This document shows positions 21,500 to 31,300 of a DNA stretch of 40,000 nucleotides, piece by piece. Source of the DNA: Stramonita haemastoma (taxonomy: Eukaryota > Mollusca > Gastropoda > Neogastropoda > Muricidae); contig CM060327.1 of the NCBI GenBank assembly GCA_030674155.1, positions 12,944,881 through 12,984,880 on the forward strand. The letters are read 5' to 3'. The notes below the pieces were generated by a model. The model searched no databases and was not told the DNA's origin. It was given only the letters and a program-made list of their open reading frames with translations. How positions within the stretch are numbered: position 1 is the first letter of the stretch; every line of letters begins with the position of its first letter. Both the position numbers and the translations under genes were made by a program.

Positions 21500-21682
21500 A
21501 CAACACCAAACAGGGACAGACCTAAAACACAGACAAACCCAAAATACAAACAAACCTAAAAGACAGATAAACCCAAACACAGACAACTCTAAAACACAAA
21601 CCCCAAACACAGACAAACCCAAAACACAGACAAAGCCAAACCCCAAACAAACCCAAACACAGACAAACTTAAACACAAACGC
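21500..21682. repeat. minisatellite, ~18-20-bp unit
   Basis: About ten copies of 'ACACAGACAAACCCAAA' with variants (CTAAAAC, ATACAAACAAACC). The minus frame is open and reads repeats like VFGFVC/VLGLS, a by-product of the repeat. Confidence 0.85.
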
Positions 21683-21975
21683 GATATCAATCCCAGCGCT
21701 GGCTGTGAGTGATCACTGATTGCAGACGAACCTTTTTGTTTATTTTATTATTATCTTTTTTAGCGGGCATCATTGATTTTCCAGTTACCGACGGACCATT
21801 GTTTTCTCACCTCCTGTCCTGCTATTCAACATCAGATGGGCTATGTGGTGTTTAAAAACACTTTGAGGCTCATGTTTCCAAGCGCACACACATTGCACAC
21901 ACGCACGCAAACGCGTGAGGCAGAACGACAAACTGGCAGCAAACAGGAAAGTACGCATAGAGGACCGTGACAGAC
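21683..21975. other. unique spacer, no gene seen
   Basis: A + frame (21773-21970) encodes no recognisable domain. Confidence 0.45.
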
Positions 21976-21980
21976 AGACA

Positions 21981-22428
21981 GAAACAGAAATACAGACATA
22001 CAGACATGAATCCACGATCAATATTTTATTCAATTTAATAGCATCAGGCTGTATAGAAATACAGACAAACAGACACACAGACTGATCCATGATCAATATT
22101 TTATTCAAAGTCAATAACATCAAGCTGTTATTGAGGAAAAAGCAGTGGAGGAAAAACAAGTGCAGGTACCAACTTCTCAATCATTTTGAAAAATGACTTA
22201 TCAAAGATGCAATGAAAAAAATTGAAATGAAATAAATTCTAGGGAATAATGTTTTTCAAGCTGCATTGAAATACAGACAGACAGATACACAGACTGATCT
22301 ACGATAAATATTTTCTTCAAAATCAATAACATCGGGATGCATAGAAATACAGACATACAGACAGATAGACACACGGACTGATCCACGATCAATATTTTAT
22401 TCAAAATCAATAACATCAGGCTGCATAC
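21981..22428. repeat. four copies of an ~80-bp unit in two pairs
   Basis: Unit: 'GAAATACAGACA' with CAGA tetramers, 'GACTGATCCACGATCAATAT', 'TTTATTCAAAATCAATAACA' and 'TCAGGCTGCATA'. Copies lie at about 21981-22053, 22054-22130, 22265-22345 and 22346-22428. About 130 bases of unrelated sequence separate the pairs. Read on the minus strand, each copy contains TTGAATAAAATATTG. Confidence 0.8.
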
Positions 22429-22645
22429 ACAGAAGTGGGTCGGGCAGGCCAGGCTAACTTCAGACTGTAAAAAAGCAGCGCTCACAGAGAAAGGGCCGGT
22501 CTTTATTGCATTTTCCATTCCCCTCTTCTGCAGCCTACCCCCCCTCCTATCCCCCCCCCCCCACAACCATACCTACATTGCTTCCCACCCAGCTCTCTGC
22601 TCAATCGATTCTTTTCACAGGTTCTGACTCTGTACACACTTGTTC
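22429..22645. other. unique spacer with poly-C, no gene seen
   Basis: CCCC-rich patch at 22539-22562. Nothing else supported. Confidence 0.45.
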
Positions 22646-22647
22646 CT

Positions 22648-23416
22648 CTGATGATGAATTTAACAAGAAATAAAATTGGTTCTTTTCTATTGTGGAAAAA
22701 TGTTTTTAGGATTTTAACAAGAAGTGATATTGTTGTTCAATCTAGAATGCATGTGAAAACGATAATCTACTGTGTACAAGTTCATGAGCATTCGAAATTA
22801 TGTCAACCAGTGATGTTAAAATAAAGCAACAAAAAATGAAGAAAAAAATAGATAAAGTGAAATGTTAGAAACCAAACGAACAAACATCAAAGGCAATGAA
22901 AAGTAATCGTTAACAAAAAAGGTTGAAATTACCTACCTCCCCCCACCCCGAAAAAAAGAAATATTATTGGTTTCCTGTTGTGGAAAATAATGTTCTAAAA
23001 TGAATTTAACGAGAAGAAATACTGATTTCTTGTTGTGGGTATACGTTCGTATGATAAGTTTGACAAATAGAAATATTATTTTCCTATTGTGGGAAATATA
23101 TTCTTATGATGAATTTAACTAGAAGTAATATTGTTTTTCTACTGTGGAAGATTAGTTTAACTAGAAGTAATACTGATTTCTTGTCGTGGGAATATGTTTG
23201 TATGATGAATTTCACAAGAAGAAATAATTGTTCTTTTCCCATTGTGCAAAATATTCTTTTGGTGATGAATTTGACAAAAAAAATTAGTGCTTTCCTACTG
23301 TGCAAAAACGTTCTTTTGATAACGAATTGAGCAAAAAGTAATACTGTTTTCCTATTGTGCAAAAACGTTCTTTTGATAATGAGTTTAACAAAAAGCAATA
23401 CTGTTTTTCTATTGTG
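22648..23416. repeat. minisatellite, 57-bp unit, ~10 copies
   Basis: Unit: 'TATTGTGCAAAAACGTTCTT' plus 'TTGATAATGAGTTTAACAA' plus 'AAAGCAATACTGTTTTTC', counted as 57 bases in the best copies (23300-23416). Two diverged copies lie at 22648-22745, then an unrelated block to about 22955, then about eight further copies. Because 57 is 19 codons, the minus strand stays open across 23084-23500, giving a repeated 19-residue peptide of the type HNRKTVLLFVKFIIKRTFL. No start context, signal or conserved domain argues for a real protein. Confidence 0.85.
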
Positions 23417-23596
23417 GATTGGTGGTCTAGGCGTAACACATCTGCCTAGGTCCCGTGTGTAACACGTAGTTTGCGTACGCGAAAGAACCCACGCCAACAA
23501 GAGTTATTCTTGACAAATTTCTTTAGAAAAAATAGGGAAACAAATACACAAAGGGTAAAAAAAAGGTGGCGCTGCTCGTGGGGTGACTTGATCTTC

Positions 23597-23633
<37 letters not shown>

Positions 23634-23757
23634 GGAGCAATCCAAATTTCTAGGCAGAGAACTGTACTGTGACTTAAAGTGGTATACAAAAAAATACAAT
23701 ACAACACAACACGATACAATACAATACAACACAATACAATACAATACAATACAATAC
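23417..23757 (+). mobile_element. tRNA-derived SINE, family 2 copy 2
   Basis: Head-like 'ATTGGTGGTCTAGGCGTAAC', then 'GTCCCGTGTGTAACACG', 'AAGAACCCACGCCAACAAG', 'TTCTTGACAAATTTCTTTAG' and 'GACTTAAAGTGGTATACAAA', with an (ATACA)n tail at 23697-23757. It is interrupted in the middle by a 34-G run (23599-23632). The body matches copy 1 at 9784-10149. Confidence 0.75.
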
Positions 23758-23879
23758 GGTTAATTTATTTCTCAAACTCGTCCCAAAACATAACCTACAA
23801 AATACTGTTGCACAGCAGAAGAAAACAAAAGAATTAATATGTCTCCTAGATAAAAATAATAACAAAACATTCTATCCAA

Positions 23880-23985
23880 AAAAACCACCTCAACAAAGAA
23901 TCGAACCCACACCATCAGACCACTTGTACCCGCCCACCCACCCACCCCCAGAGGACAATGGTAATAGCCCTCACCACTAGGGTAT
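23880..23985 (-). mobile_element. tRNA-like SINE head (minus strand)
   Basis: Read on the minus strand: A-box-like 'TACCCTAGTGGTGAGGGC' (23968-23984), then B box GGTTCGATTC (23899-23908, complement). The A-to-B distance is about 60 bases, longer than usual, because a GGGTGGGTGGGTGGG run lies between them. The sequence downstream is low complexity, so no body can be assigned. It is probably a decayed SINE, less likely a tRNA pseudogene. Confidence 0.45.
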
Positions 23986-23989
23986 TCCA

Positions 23990-24195
23990 CACAGAAACAC
24001 ACACACAAAGAGAGATTCACACATGTTGTTGTTCAGGCTATCGACTGAAGTCTCAGCAGCAAGTAGTACACTGGATGTACCAGACTCACTCGTGACCTTC
24101 AAGCGGATCGAAAACTGACAAAGGAGAAAAAAGCTATTTGGGCTAGCTGTCTGCTGCAAATGTTAGTCACCTTCATTGACTGTGCTACTTTGCTT
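23990..24195. other. unique spacer, no gene seen
   Basis: No supported frame or RNA gene. Confidence 0.4.
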
Positions 24196-24199
24196 TGTT

Positions 24200-24275
24200 G
24201 TGGTAATGGTGGTGGTGATGGTAGTGGTGGTAGTGGTTGTGGTGGTAGTGATGGTGGTGGTGGTGGTGCTGGGTG
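24200..24275. repeat. (GGT)n-type repeat
   Basis: GGTGGTGAT and GGTAGTGGT units, about 75 bases. Confidence 0.93.
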
Positions 24276-24399
24276 TTTTGCTGACAAAAGAGCTAAAGAA
24301 ATCTGCGCACGTAGACTTAGAAACTGGTGTTCAACATTTTCTCTTTACAAAATTTTCACCTAGGTTTTAAAATTGCGAGGAAGAAAGTATAGGATTGTT

Positions 24400-24454
24400 C
24401 TTTCTTGTTTTTCTTGTTCTTTAACTTGTTCTTGTTGTTGTTGTTGTTCTTTTT

Positions 24455-24509
<55 letters not shown>

Positions 24510-24700
24510 TCTTTCTTTCTTTCTTTCTTCTCTCTTTTTTTCTTTCTTTCTATCATTCTTGCTTTCTACTTAATTATTTATTCTTTTTCTCTTTCATTCT
24601 TTCGTTCTTTTCTTTCTTTCTTTCATTCTTTTTCTTTTCTTTCTTTTTGTTCTTGTTCTTCTTCCTTCTCATTATTCTTTTCTTTCTAGTTCTTCAGTTT
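24400..24700. repeat. (TTTC)n polypyrimidine tract
   Basis: GTTCTT start, then TTTC tetramers with TCTCTT and TTTTT breaks. Confidence 0.95.
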
Positions 24701-24942
24701 AATTTATTAAGTCAGCCATTTGCCATCGTGTGTGGTGGTTTGTAAGCCTGCTATTAAGGTAACTGCCCCCGTCTTCGCAGATGTTATTGGAGATAATTCC
24801 GCGAAATGAAGATATAAACAGTAGAACATCACTACAATTCAAAGGAGGCTTCTCCTATGCACCCCTGTATTGTTATAGTTTTGCATATTTATTATCATGT
24901 GCTTTGTGAAGGCGCTGTCATTATCTCTGCCCTTGATTGAAT

Positions 24943-24957
24943 ATATATATATAATTA

Positions 24958-25031
<74 letters not shown>

Positions 25032-25045
25032 CATATATATATATA
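24943..25045. repeat. (AT)n microsatellite
   Basis: AT dinucleotides interrupted by AATTAG and AATA. It could form cruciforms. Confidence 0.97.
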
Positions 25046-25489
25046 AAAGAGGAGATGGTTTGAATGCGAGTGTGTCTATACCACAAAGTAGTGAATGGAC
25101 ATTAACGAAACAAACAAAACGAACAAACTTTTGTGTGTGTCTGTTCGGAACAAAAAAGAATCTTGTTTATTTTCCCTTGTACTCCAAAAGGGTGACAATA
25201 TGTTCCGTTTAGAAGACAGGACCGCGGTGCAATTTGGAGAACAAAATGTCTGCTTCGAAATCTTGGAACAAAGAGAGAACAATGCACAAAATTTATTCTT
25301 CAGGCTTCCAGTCCCTAGAATGGGGTCAAACAAAGCGTAGCAAAACAAAGCAAAAACAAAAGATGGCATAATTATGATTTGGCAAAAGCCAAAACATGAC
25401 TAATGTAAATGCGGGACCATCCAAATATATTCCGGAAAAAGGATCCACTTAAAAGAATCGTGTTTATCGTACAGTTTGTCCACATTTTC

Positions 25490-25490
<1 letters not shown>
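25046..25490. other. unique DNA, no gene recognised
   Basis: A + frame (25095-25340, 81 codons) reads as mixed protein-like sequence but matches nothing I know and lacks splice or start support. Confidence 0.4.
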
Positions 25491-25492
<2 letters not shown>

Positions 25493-25550
<58 letters not shown>

Positions 25551-25576
25551 AGACAGAGACAGAGACAGAGAGAGAC

Positions 25577-25609
<33 letters not shown>

Positions 25610-25766
25610 AGAGAGACAGACAGACAGAGACAGAGACAGAGACACAGAGACACAGAGACAAAGACAGAGAGGGAGGGAGAGAGAGAGTGAGAGAGAGAGA
25701 GGGAGAAACGGAGAGAAGAAGAAGAAGAAGAAGAAGAAGAAGAAGAAAGAAGAAGAAGAAGAAGAG

Positions 25767-25823
<57 letters not shown>

Positions 25824-25925
25824 CAGAGGAGACAGAGAGACAGAGAGACAGAGAGACAGAGAGAGACAGAGAGAGACAGAGAGAGACAGAAAGACAGAGA
25901 AAAAGAGAGACAGAGACTTATTGAG
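25493..25925. repeat. (GA)n / (GACA)n / (GAA)n polypurine-rich tract
   Basis: About 430 bases of GA, CAGA and GAA units. Long Arg/Glu frames on + and Ser/Leu frames on - are artefacts. Confidence 0.97.
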
Positions 25926-26280
25926 AAAAAAACGCCAAAAATAACGAAAACATACGGGAACAAAATGAGACAAGCAGGAAGTGCAGGAAATAGAGAAGAA
26001 AATGAAAACCGCCTCAGAAACGTGACAGTGAACTAAACGAAGAGGATGAAGGAATAAAACCTATTTGAAAATAATTCACAGCAGAAGGAAAGCTAAAAAC
26101 AACGAAACAAAACCATCCAACCAACAAACAAAAATACAAACCCATTGCAAAAATAAAAAAAAAGTCAGAAATATTTCCGTTCGAATCAATCAGAAATGGC
26201 AAATCTAGACTCGTTAAAAGAGAGAAACAAAAACAAAATATCCCCTTCCCCTGAACAAAATAAAACAAACAAAATCCAAA
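25926..26280. other. A-rich unique spacer, no gene seen
   Basis: AAAC- and CAAA-rich, with no supported feature. Confidence 0.5.
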
Positions 26281-26333
26281 AACACAGACAGGCAGACAGA
26301 CAGGCAGACAGACAGACAGACACGGAGAGAGAC

Positions 26334-26427
<94 letters not shown>

Positions 26428-26490
26428 TGATAGATAGAACAGACAGAGACAGAGAGAGACACACAACAGACAGACACAGAAACAGATACA
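26281..26490. repeat. (GACA)n and (GA)n microsatellite
   Basis: CAGACAGG tetramers, GA block, then CAGA again and GATAGATA. Confidence 0.96.
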
Positions 26491-26820
26491 CACCCCAATA
26501 AAAAAAACAACAACAACCAACCAATCCCCCAAAAACCAAACCCTAAAAAATCAAACAAATAGATAAAACAAAACTATATAAAAACTCAAGCAAACCTCCA
26601 GGGCTCAGCCCAAAAAAAAAAAGAAAAGAAAAAAAGCAACTTCAAAACCATGAGCAAAATTCTCACATCAAAGACAGTGAAAGAAAACCAAACAAACAAT
26701 CAAGCAAAGGAGCTTGTTGAAATTCCTTAGGGAAAAGAATGGCGCGAGAATCATCCTAAATGTCGCTTACCCTAAAGCCCTCATCAATCCACTGTCTTGC
26801 TCTGCACTGCTGTACTGCTC
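26491..26820. other. A-rich unique spacer, no gene seen
   Basis: ACAAAC-type runs, then unique sequence. No exon supported. Confidence 0.45.
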
Positions 26821-26895
26821 TCTCTCTTGTCCTTATCTCTTGTCTTGTCTGTCTGTCTGTCTGTCTGTTGTCTGTCGTCTTCTTCCTCCTTCTCT

Positions 26896-26967
<72 letters not shown>
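26820..26967. repeat. (CT)n / (CTGT)n microsatellite
   Basis: TGTCTGTC tetramers followed by CT with CTTCT breaks. Confidence 0.95.
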
Positions 26968-26968
<1 letters not shown>

Positions 26969-27165
26969 TGCAGAACATCTTACACACACGTTAAATCCTG
27001 TTCCGCTTTTCGTAAAAGTAGGCCATCGTGTGCCGGTGGGAACAGATGACATTTACAAAACTGCACGCACACGGGGACTGGATGTAAAAAAGCACAAGAG
27101 TGCTTATCCCATTATCCTCGATATAAAAGAATAAATCAAATCAAATCAAATCAAATCAAATGAAA
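26968..27165 (+). mobile_element. SINE family 1 copy F
   Basis: Begins inside the element at 'TTGCAGAACATCTTACACAC', then 'GTTAAATCCTGTTCCGCTTT', 'GTGTGCCGGTGGGAACAGAT' and 'ATTATCCTCGATATAAAAGA', with a (TCAAA)n tail to 27165. The 5' part appears replaced by the preceding CT repeat. Confidence 0.85.
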
Positions 27166-27166
27166 T

Positions 27167-27175
27167 CTCTCTCTC

Positions 27176-27252
<77 letters not shown>
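27167..27252. repeat. (CT)n microsatellite
   Basis: Over 40 CT units with one CCCT break, directly after the SINE tail. Confidence 0.98.
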
Positions 27253-27255
<3 letters not shown>

Positions 27256-27384
27256 CCAAAACATCGCCCATGTATTATATTGAGCTGGAAAAAATAAGCT
27301 GTGTTAGAGAGAGTGATTTGTGTAAATGTCGAGGCATGCCATTTCTAAAATTATGCTAGGCTTTCAAGTATGGTGTGACAAGAA
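27253..27384. other. unique spacer, no gene seen
   Basis: No supported feature. Confidence 0.4.
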
Positions 27385-27551
27385 TGTGATGTATGTGATG
27401 TAATGTGATGTGGTGTGGTGTGGTGTAGTGTGGGGGTGATGTGATATAATATGTGGTGTGATGTAATGTAATGTGTGTGTGGTGTAATGTGATATGATAC
27501 GATGCAGTGTGAGTGTGAGGTAATGTGATGTGTGTGCGTGTGTGCGTGTGT

Positions 27552-27625
<74 letters not shown>

Positions 27626-27660
27626 GTGCTGTGGGTGGTGCGTGCGTGCGTGCGTGCGTG
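27385..27660. repeat. GTGAT-type repeats then (GT)n and (GTGC)n
   Basis: GATGTGATG and GGTGT units to about 27535, then pure GT, then GCGT tetramers at 27638-27660. Confidence 0.94.
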
Positions 27661-27782
27661 AAGCCAAAGTCAGAGTCAAAGTCAAATGTTTATTTCCACA
27701 TGGAATAGCGAATAATCAATCCAAATGCTTCCTTTAATCAAGCAATTGATCTGGGGACATAATCAACTTTATTAATAGTAGT
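27661..27782 (-). mobile_element. possible 3' tail of a non-LTR element (minus strand)
   Basis: On the minus strand the sequence ends in 'AAATAAACATTTGACTTTGA' and then CTCTGACTTTGG, that is, short TTTGAC-type tandem units at a 3' terminus. This resembles LINE and SINE tails seen elsewhere in the window (TTGATTTGATT, TCAAATCAAA). No coding part is visible, so this is tentative. Confidence 0.25.
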
Positions 27783-27799
27783 GTGCCTGTGTATTTTTT

Positions 27800-27990
<191 letters not shown>

Positions 27991-28340
27991 GACTTACAGA
28001 GACAGAAAGAGATATCAACGCAAGTATATGATAACCTTCTATTTGTTGACATGCAATTAGAAAAGCAACATCCGCGACATCAGTTATTTACTGCCTATAT
28101 ATATAATACTTGGCTTTTCGAAAAGACAAACAAAAAGACAAGCACAAAAGAAGAAATAAAAAGAAACAGCACTAATGTGTATATTATAATATAGAATAAA
28201 AGAAATTACAAAAGAAAAATAATAAATATAATATATATATAATATATATAATATATTAAATAATAAGAACATTTACACCAAAGAAACATCCATATTCTGT
28301 GCAAGCTATAGCGCAATATAAATTCCGTATACAGGATTTC
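27991..28340. other. AT-rich unique DNA with short (AT)n, no gene seen
   Basis: TATATAATATAT patch at 28225-28257. No exon or RNA gene supported. Confidence 0.5.
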
Positions 28341-28344
28341 AAAA

Positions 28345-28535
28345 TTACAAGGCAGAGAATTGACAAGAAGGGGGTGTGACAGGAAGAAAGGAACAAAGCA
28401 GAAACAAAGAGAGTGATAGAAAAGCTGGAATTTCTCGCACAGGATTTCCAGAAGGTGAGAATGCTGTTTATACTGACAGGCCCCCACAGCATCCCTCGAG
28501 GAGAACCTTTGAAGAGAAAACCTTGACCCCAGGAA
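28345..28535 (-). repeat. dispersed repeat R5, copy 2
   Basis: Minus-strand counterpart of 20325-20495. It shares 'GGTCAAGGTT', 'ATAAACAGCAT', 'CACCTTCTGGAAAT', 'AGCTTTTCTATC' and 'TTTCTTCCTGTCAC' in order. It lies directly upstream of SINE1 copy G. Confidence 0.65.
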
Positions 28536-28546
28536 TAGCTCATGAA

Positions 28547-28925
28547 GATACGGAGCCTAGTTGGTCAGAACATTTTCTCTCGATTTGACGACCCGGGTTC
28601 GATTCCCGGTCGAGGGAATTTTTCACCTGGAGTTAACATGAGTGCTGACTCCACTCTCCCTAAAAGTCTTTCGGATGAGACTATAAACCGAGACCCCGTG
28701 CGCGAACGCACGCAGAACATCTTGCGCACACGTTAAAACCCCGTTCCGTTTTTCGTAAGTGTAGGCCATTGTGTGCCGGTGGGAACAGATGACAAGATTT
28801 ACAAAACTGCATACACACGGGGACAGGATGTAAAAAAAAGTACGTGAGTGCTTATTCCATTATCCTCGATATAAAAGATAAAATAAAAAAAAAATCCTCG
28901 ATATGAAAGAATAAATACATAAATA
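28547..28925 (+). mobile_element. SINE family 1 copy G, with tRNA-like head
   Basis: The only copy here with a full head: A box 'GAGCCTAGTTGG' at 28553-28564 and an exact B-box consensus 'GGTTCGATTCC' at 28596-28606, with tRNA-like spacing. A linker 'GTGCTGACTCCACTCTCCCT' follows, then the central segment 'GGATGAGACTATAAACCGAG' shared with family 2. The body 'GCGAACGCACGCAGAACATC', 'GTGTGCCGGTGGGAACAGAT' comes next, then 'ATTATCCTCGATATAAAAGA' repeated twice at the 3' end before an AAATA tail. No clear target-site duplication was seen. It is the best reference copy for the family. Confidence 0.88.
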
Positions 28926-29124
28926 AATAAGATTGCTTTATATGGCTTGGAAAATAAACTGAAGAAAATAGTACAAACAGGTGAAAGAGAATAAACGAAT
29001 AGATGAACACAGCTTTGTTTTCTTAAGCCTATAAGCTCCTAACTCATATAGGCTAGCAGGCGACGTAATGTACAAAAAACAATAACGCGACGCGCTATCA
29101 TCGACATGGTAACCATGGCAAAAA

Positions 29125-29165
29125 TGGAGAGGAGAGGAGAGAGAGAGAGAGAGGAGAGGGGGGGG

Positions 29166-29204
<39 letters not shown>

Positions 29205-29674
29205 GAGGATGAGAGGAGGAGAGAGAGAGAGGGGAGAGGGGAGGAGGGGGGAGGGAGGAGGGGAGGGGGGGAGGGGAGAGAGAGAGGAGAGAGAGGAGAA
29301 AGAGAGAGAAGAGAGAGACAGAGACAGAGTGAGAGAGCTAGAGAGAGAGAGACAGAGACAGAGAGAGAAGGAAGAAGAGATAGACAGACAGACGCAGACA
29401 GAAGAACAGAATACAGAGAAGAGAGCGAGCGAGGAGCGAGCGAAATAGAAGATAGATAGATAGATAGATAGAGAAGATAGATGATAGATAGATAGAAGAT
29501 AGATGGAAGAGATAGATAGTAGATAGATATAGATAGATGAGAAGATAGAAGAATAGATAGAGAGAGAGATAGAGGATAGATAGATAGTAGATAGATAGAT
29601 GATAGATAGATAGATAGAGAGATAGATAGAAAAAGATAGAAGATAGAGAGAGAGAGAGAGAGAGTAGAGAGAAG

Positions 29675-29713
<39 letters not shown>

Positions 29714-29830
29714 GACAGAGAGACAGAGAGACAAGAGAGACAGAGACAGACAGAGACAGACAGACAGAGACAGAGAGAGAGACAAGAGAGACAGACAGAC
29801 AGAGACAGACGGACACAGAAAAAAAATAGA
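29125..29830. repeat. 700-bp GA / GGAG / GATA / GACA polypurine-rich tract
   Basis: GA and GGGAGG (29125-29350), GACA (29350-29405), GATA units (29450-29640), then GA and GACA to 29830. One of the longest simple-sequence blocks of the window. The large frames through it on both strands are low complexity. Confidence 0.96.
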
Positions 29831-29855
29831 GACAGAGTAAAGTACACGGCCTGAC

Positions 29856-30065
29856 CTCTCGAAGGAGGGGTCAGCGGCATAGTCGCAGCTCATCTTGCTG
29901 CCCAGAGTGTCCCGCAAGTTGAGGCGGGGGTGGCGGCGGCCATAGTCCTCACTCTTGGCCCGGATCATGGTCTTCTTCCCCTCCAGAGTCATCATGACGC
30001 CTTTCCCCTTAGCTTTCAGCACTAGGGCAAAGCCAAGGCACAGCGCCCCATGCACCTCACACCCA
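29856..30065 (-). CDS. candidate internal coding exon, unrecognised protein
   Basis: On the minus strand a 210-base stretch reads GCEVHGALCLGFALVLKAKG, then a basic segment (GVMMTLEGKKTMIRAKSED), then RHPRLNLRDTLGSKM and CDYAADPSFE. Codon use is biased to G/C at third positions and the composition is protein-like. It is bounded by a plausible acceptor (CTGAC branch-like motif, then GTGTCCTAG) and a donor (GAGAG|GTCAGG). With these ends it starts and finishes in the same phase (one base completing a codon at the start, two left over at the end), so it would be a symmetric exon. I recognise no domain. The frame continues beyond the donor only into the GA/GACA repeat, which supports an exon end there. 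A retained fragment of a pseudogene is the main alternative. Confidence 0.45.
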
Positions 30066-30120
30066 CTAGGACACCATACGCGGGTCAGTTTGTGAGGGGG
30101 GGGATGAGGTACGACTCTTG

Positions 30121-31300
30121 CTAGAATTCAGTGGGACGTGATGTGATGTGGTAAGGTATGACCGAAATTACAGATGGAAACTGGTTTGGTGTGGGGAATG
30201 ATGTTAGAATCTTCCAGAATTCAGTGTGACGTGATGTGAGCAATTATGACCGAAATGTACAGATGGACACTGGTAAGAATTGGGAAAAGATGTAAAAAAA
30301 ATCTTCCAGAATTCAGTGTAACATGACTGACGTGATGTGATGAGGTTATGACCGAAATGTACAGATAGACACTGGTAAGTGTGGAAAAATGTAAAAATCT
30401 TCCAGAATTCAGTGTAACTGATGTGGTGTGACTTTAAGTATCGCACAGACAGATACATGGTAAGGTGGGAAAAGAATTAAAATCTCCAAATTAAGTCTAA
30501 CGTGATATGTCCAAACGCACAGACGGAAAATGGTAAGCAATGGGAAAAGACGTAAGAATATTCCAAAATTCAGTCTGACGTGATATGTCCAAACGCACAG
30601 ACGGAAACTGGTAAGCAATGGAAAAGTGTAAGAATATTCCAAAATTTCAGTCTGACGTGATTATGTCCAAAAGCAAGTCAAAAACTGGTAAGCAATGGAA
30701 AAGACGTAGAATATTCCAAAATTCAGTTGACGTGATATGTCCCAAAACGCACAAATGGAAACTGGTAAGGAATGGGAAAAGAGTAAGAATATTCCAAAAT
30801 TCAGTCTGATGTGATATGTCCCAAACGCACAGACGGAAATTGGTAAGTTTTGAGAAAATTGTAAAAAAAAAAAATCTCCAAAATTCAGTCTGACGTGATG
30901 TGATGTGAACAAATAACGCACAGACAAAAACCAATGTAAGGAGATGAAAAATTGTCAGAATTCCCCCAAAATCAATGTGATGTGAGGTGATGCGACACTC
31001 AACACAGACAAATGGAAACAGTAAAGATGTGGAAAAAGCCTCGTTACAGTCTTCCACAAATTCAGTCTGACGTGATATATCCCAAACGCACAGACAGAAA
31101 CTTTGTACGGAGTAGAAAAAAAAAACAACAAAGAAATTTCCCACATTCAGTGCGACGTGATGTGACGTGACCAAATATCGCACAGAGAGAACATCGTAAG
31201 GAGCGGAAAAATATGTCAAAATTTCCCAACATTCAATATGTGATATGATGTGATTATGACCGACCAGCGCACAGACAAAAATTATAACAACACAGCTGTG
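30121..31300. repeat. minisatellite, 14 copies of a 76-96-bp unit
   Basis: Unit: 'TTCCAGAATTCAGTCTGACG', 'TGATATGTCC' or 'TGATGTGATTATGACC', 'AAACGCACAGACGGAAACTG', 'GTAAG', a GGGAAAA phrase and a variable A run. Copies start near 30121, 30214, 30304, 30400, 30485, 30562, 30638, 30714, 30792, 30877, 30964, 31052, 31139 and 31224. The central copies (30562-30790, about 76 bases) are most alike, as expected if the array expands from its middle. TGACGTGA, a half-CRE-like word, is kept in about half of the copies. It lies just upstream of the minus-strand exon at 29856-30065, so it would be intronic. Open minus frames through it are repeat-derived. Confidence 0.92.

Noticed and set aside
28547..28625. 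Functional tRNA gene at the SINE1 head
   Set aside because: A and B boxes are good, but the arms do not fold convincingly into a cloverleaf by eye. The sequence continues into a SINE body found in six other places.
29039..29850. Continuation of the exon frame at 29856-30065 into a 338-codon frame
   Set aside because: Beyond the donor-like site the peptide is pure Ser/Leu/Ile repeat from the GA/GATA tract. Only the first part is protein-like.
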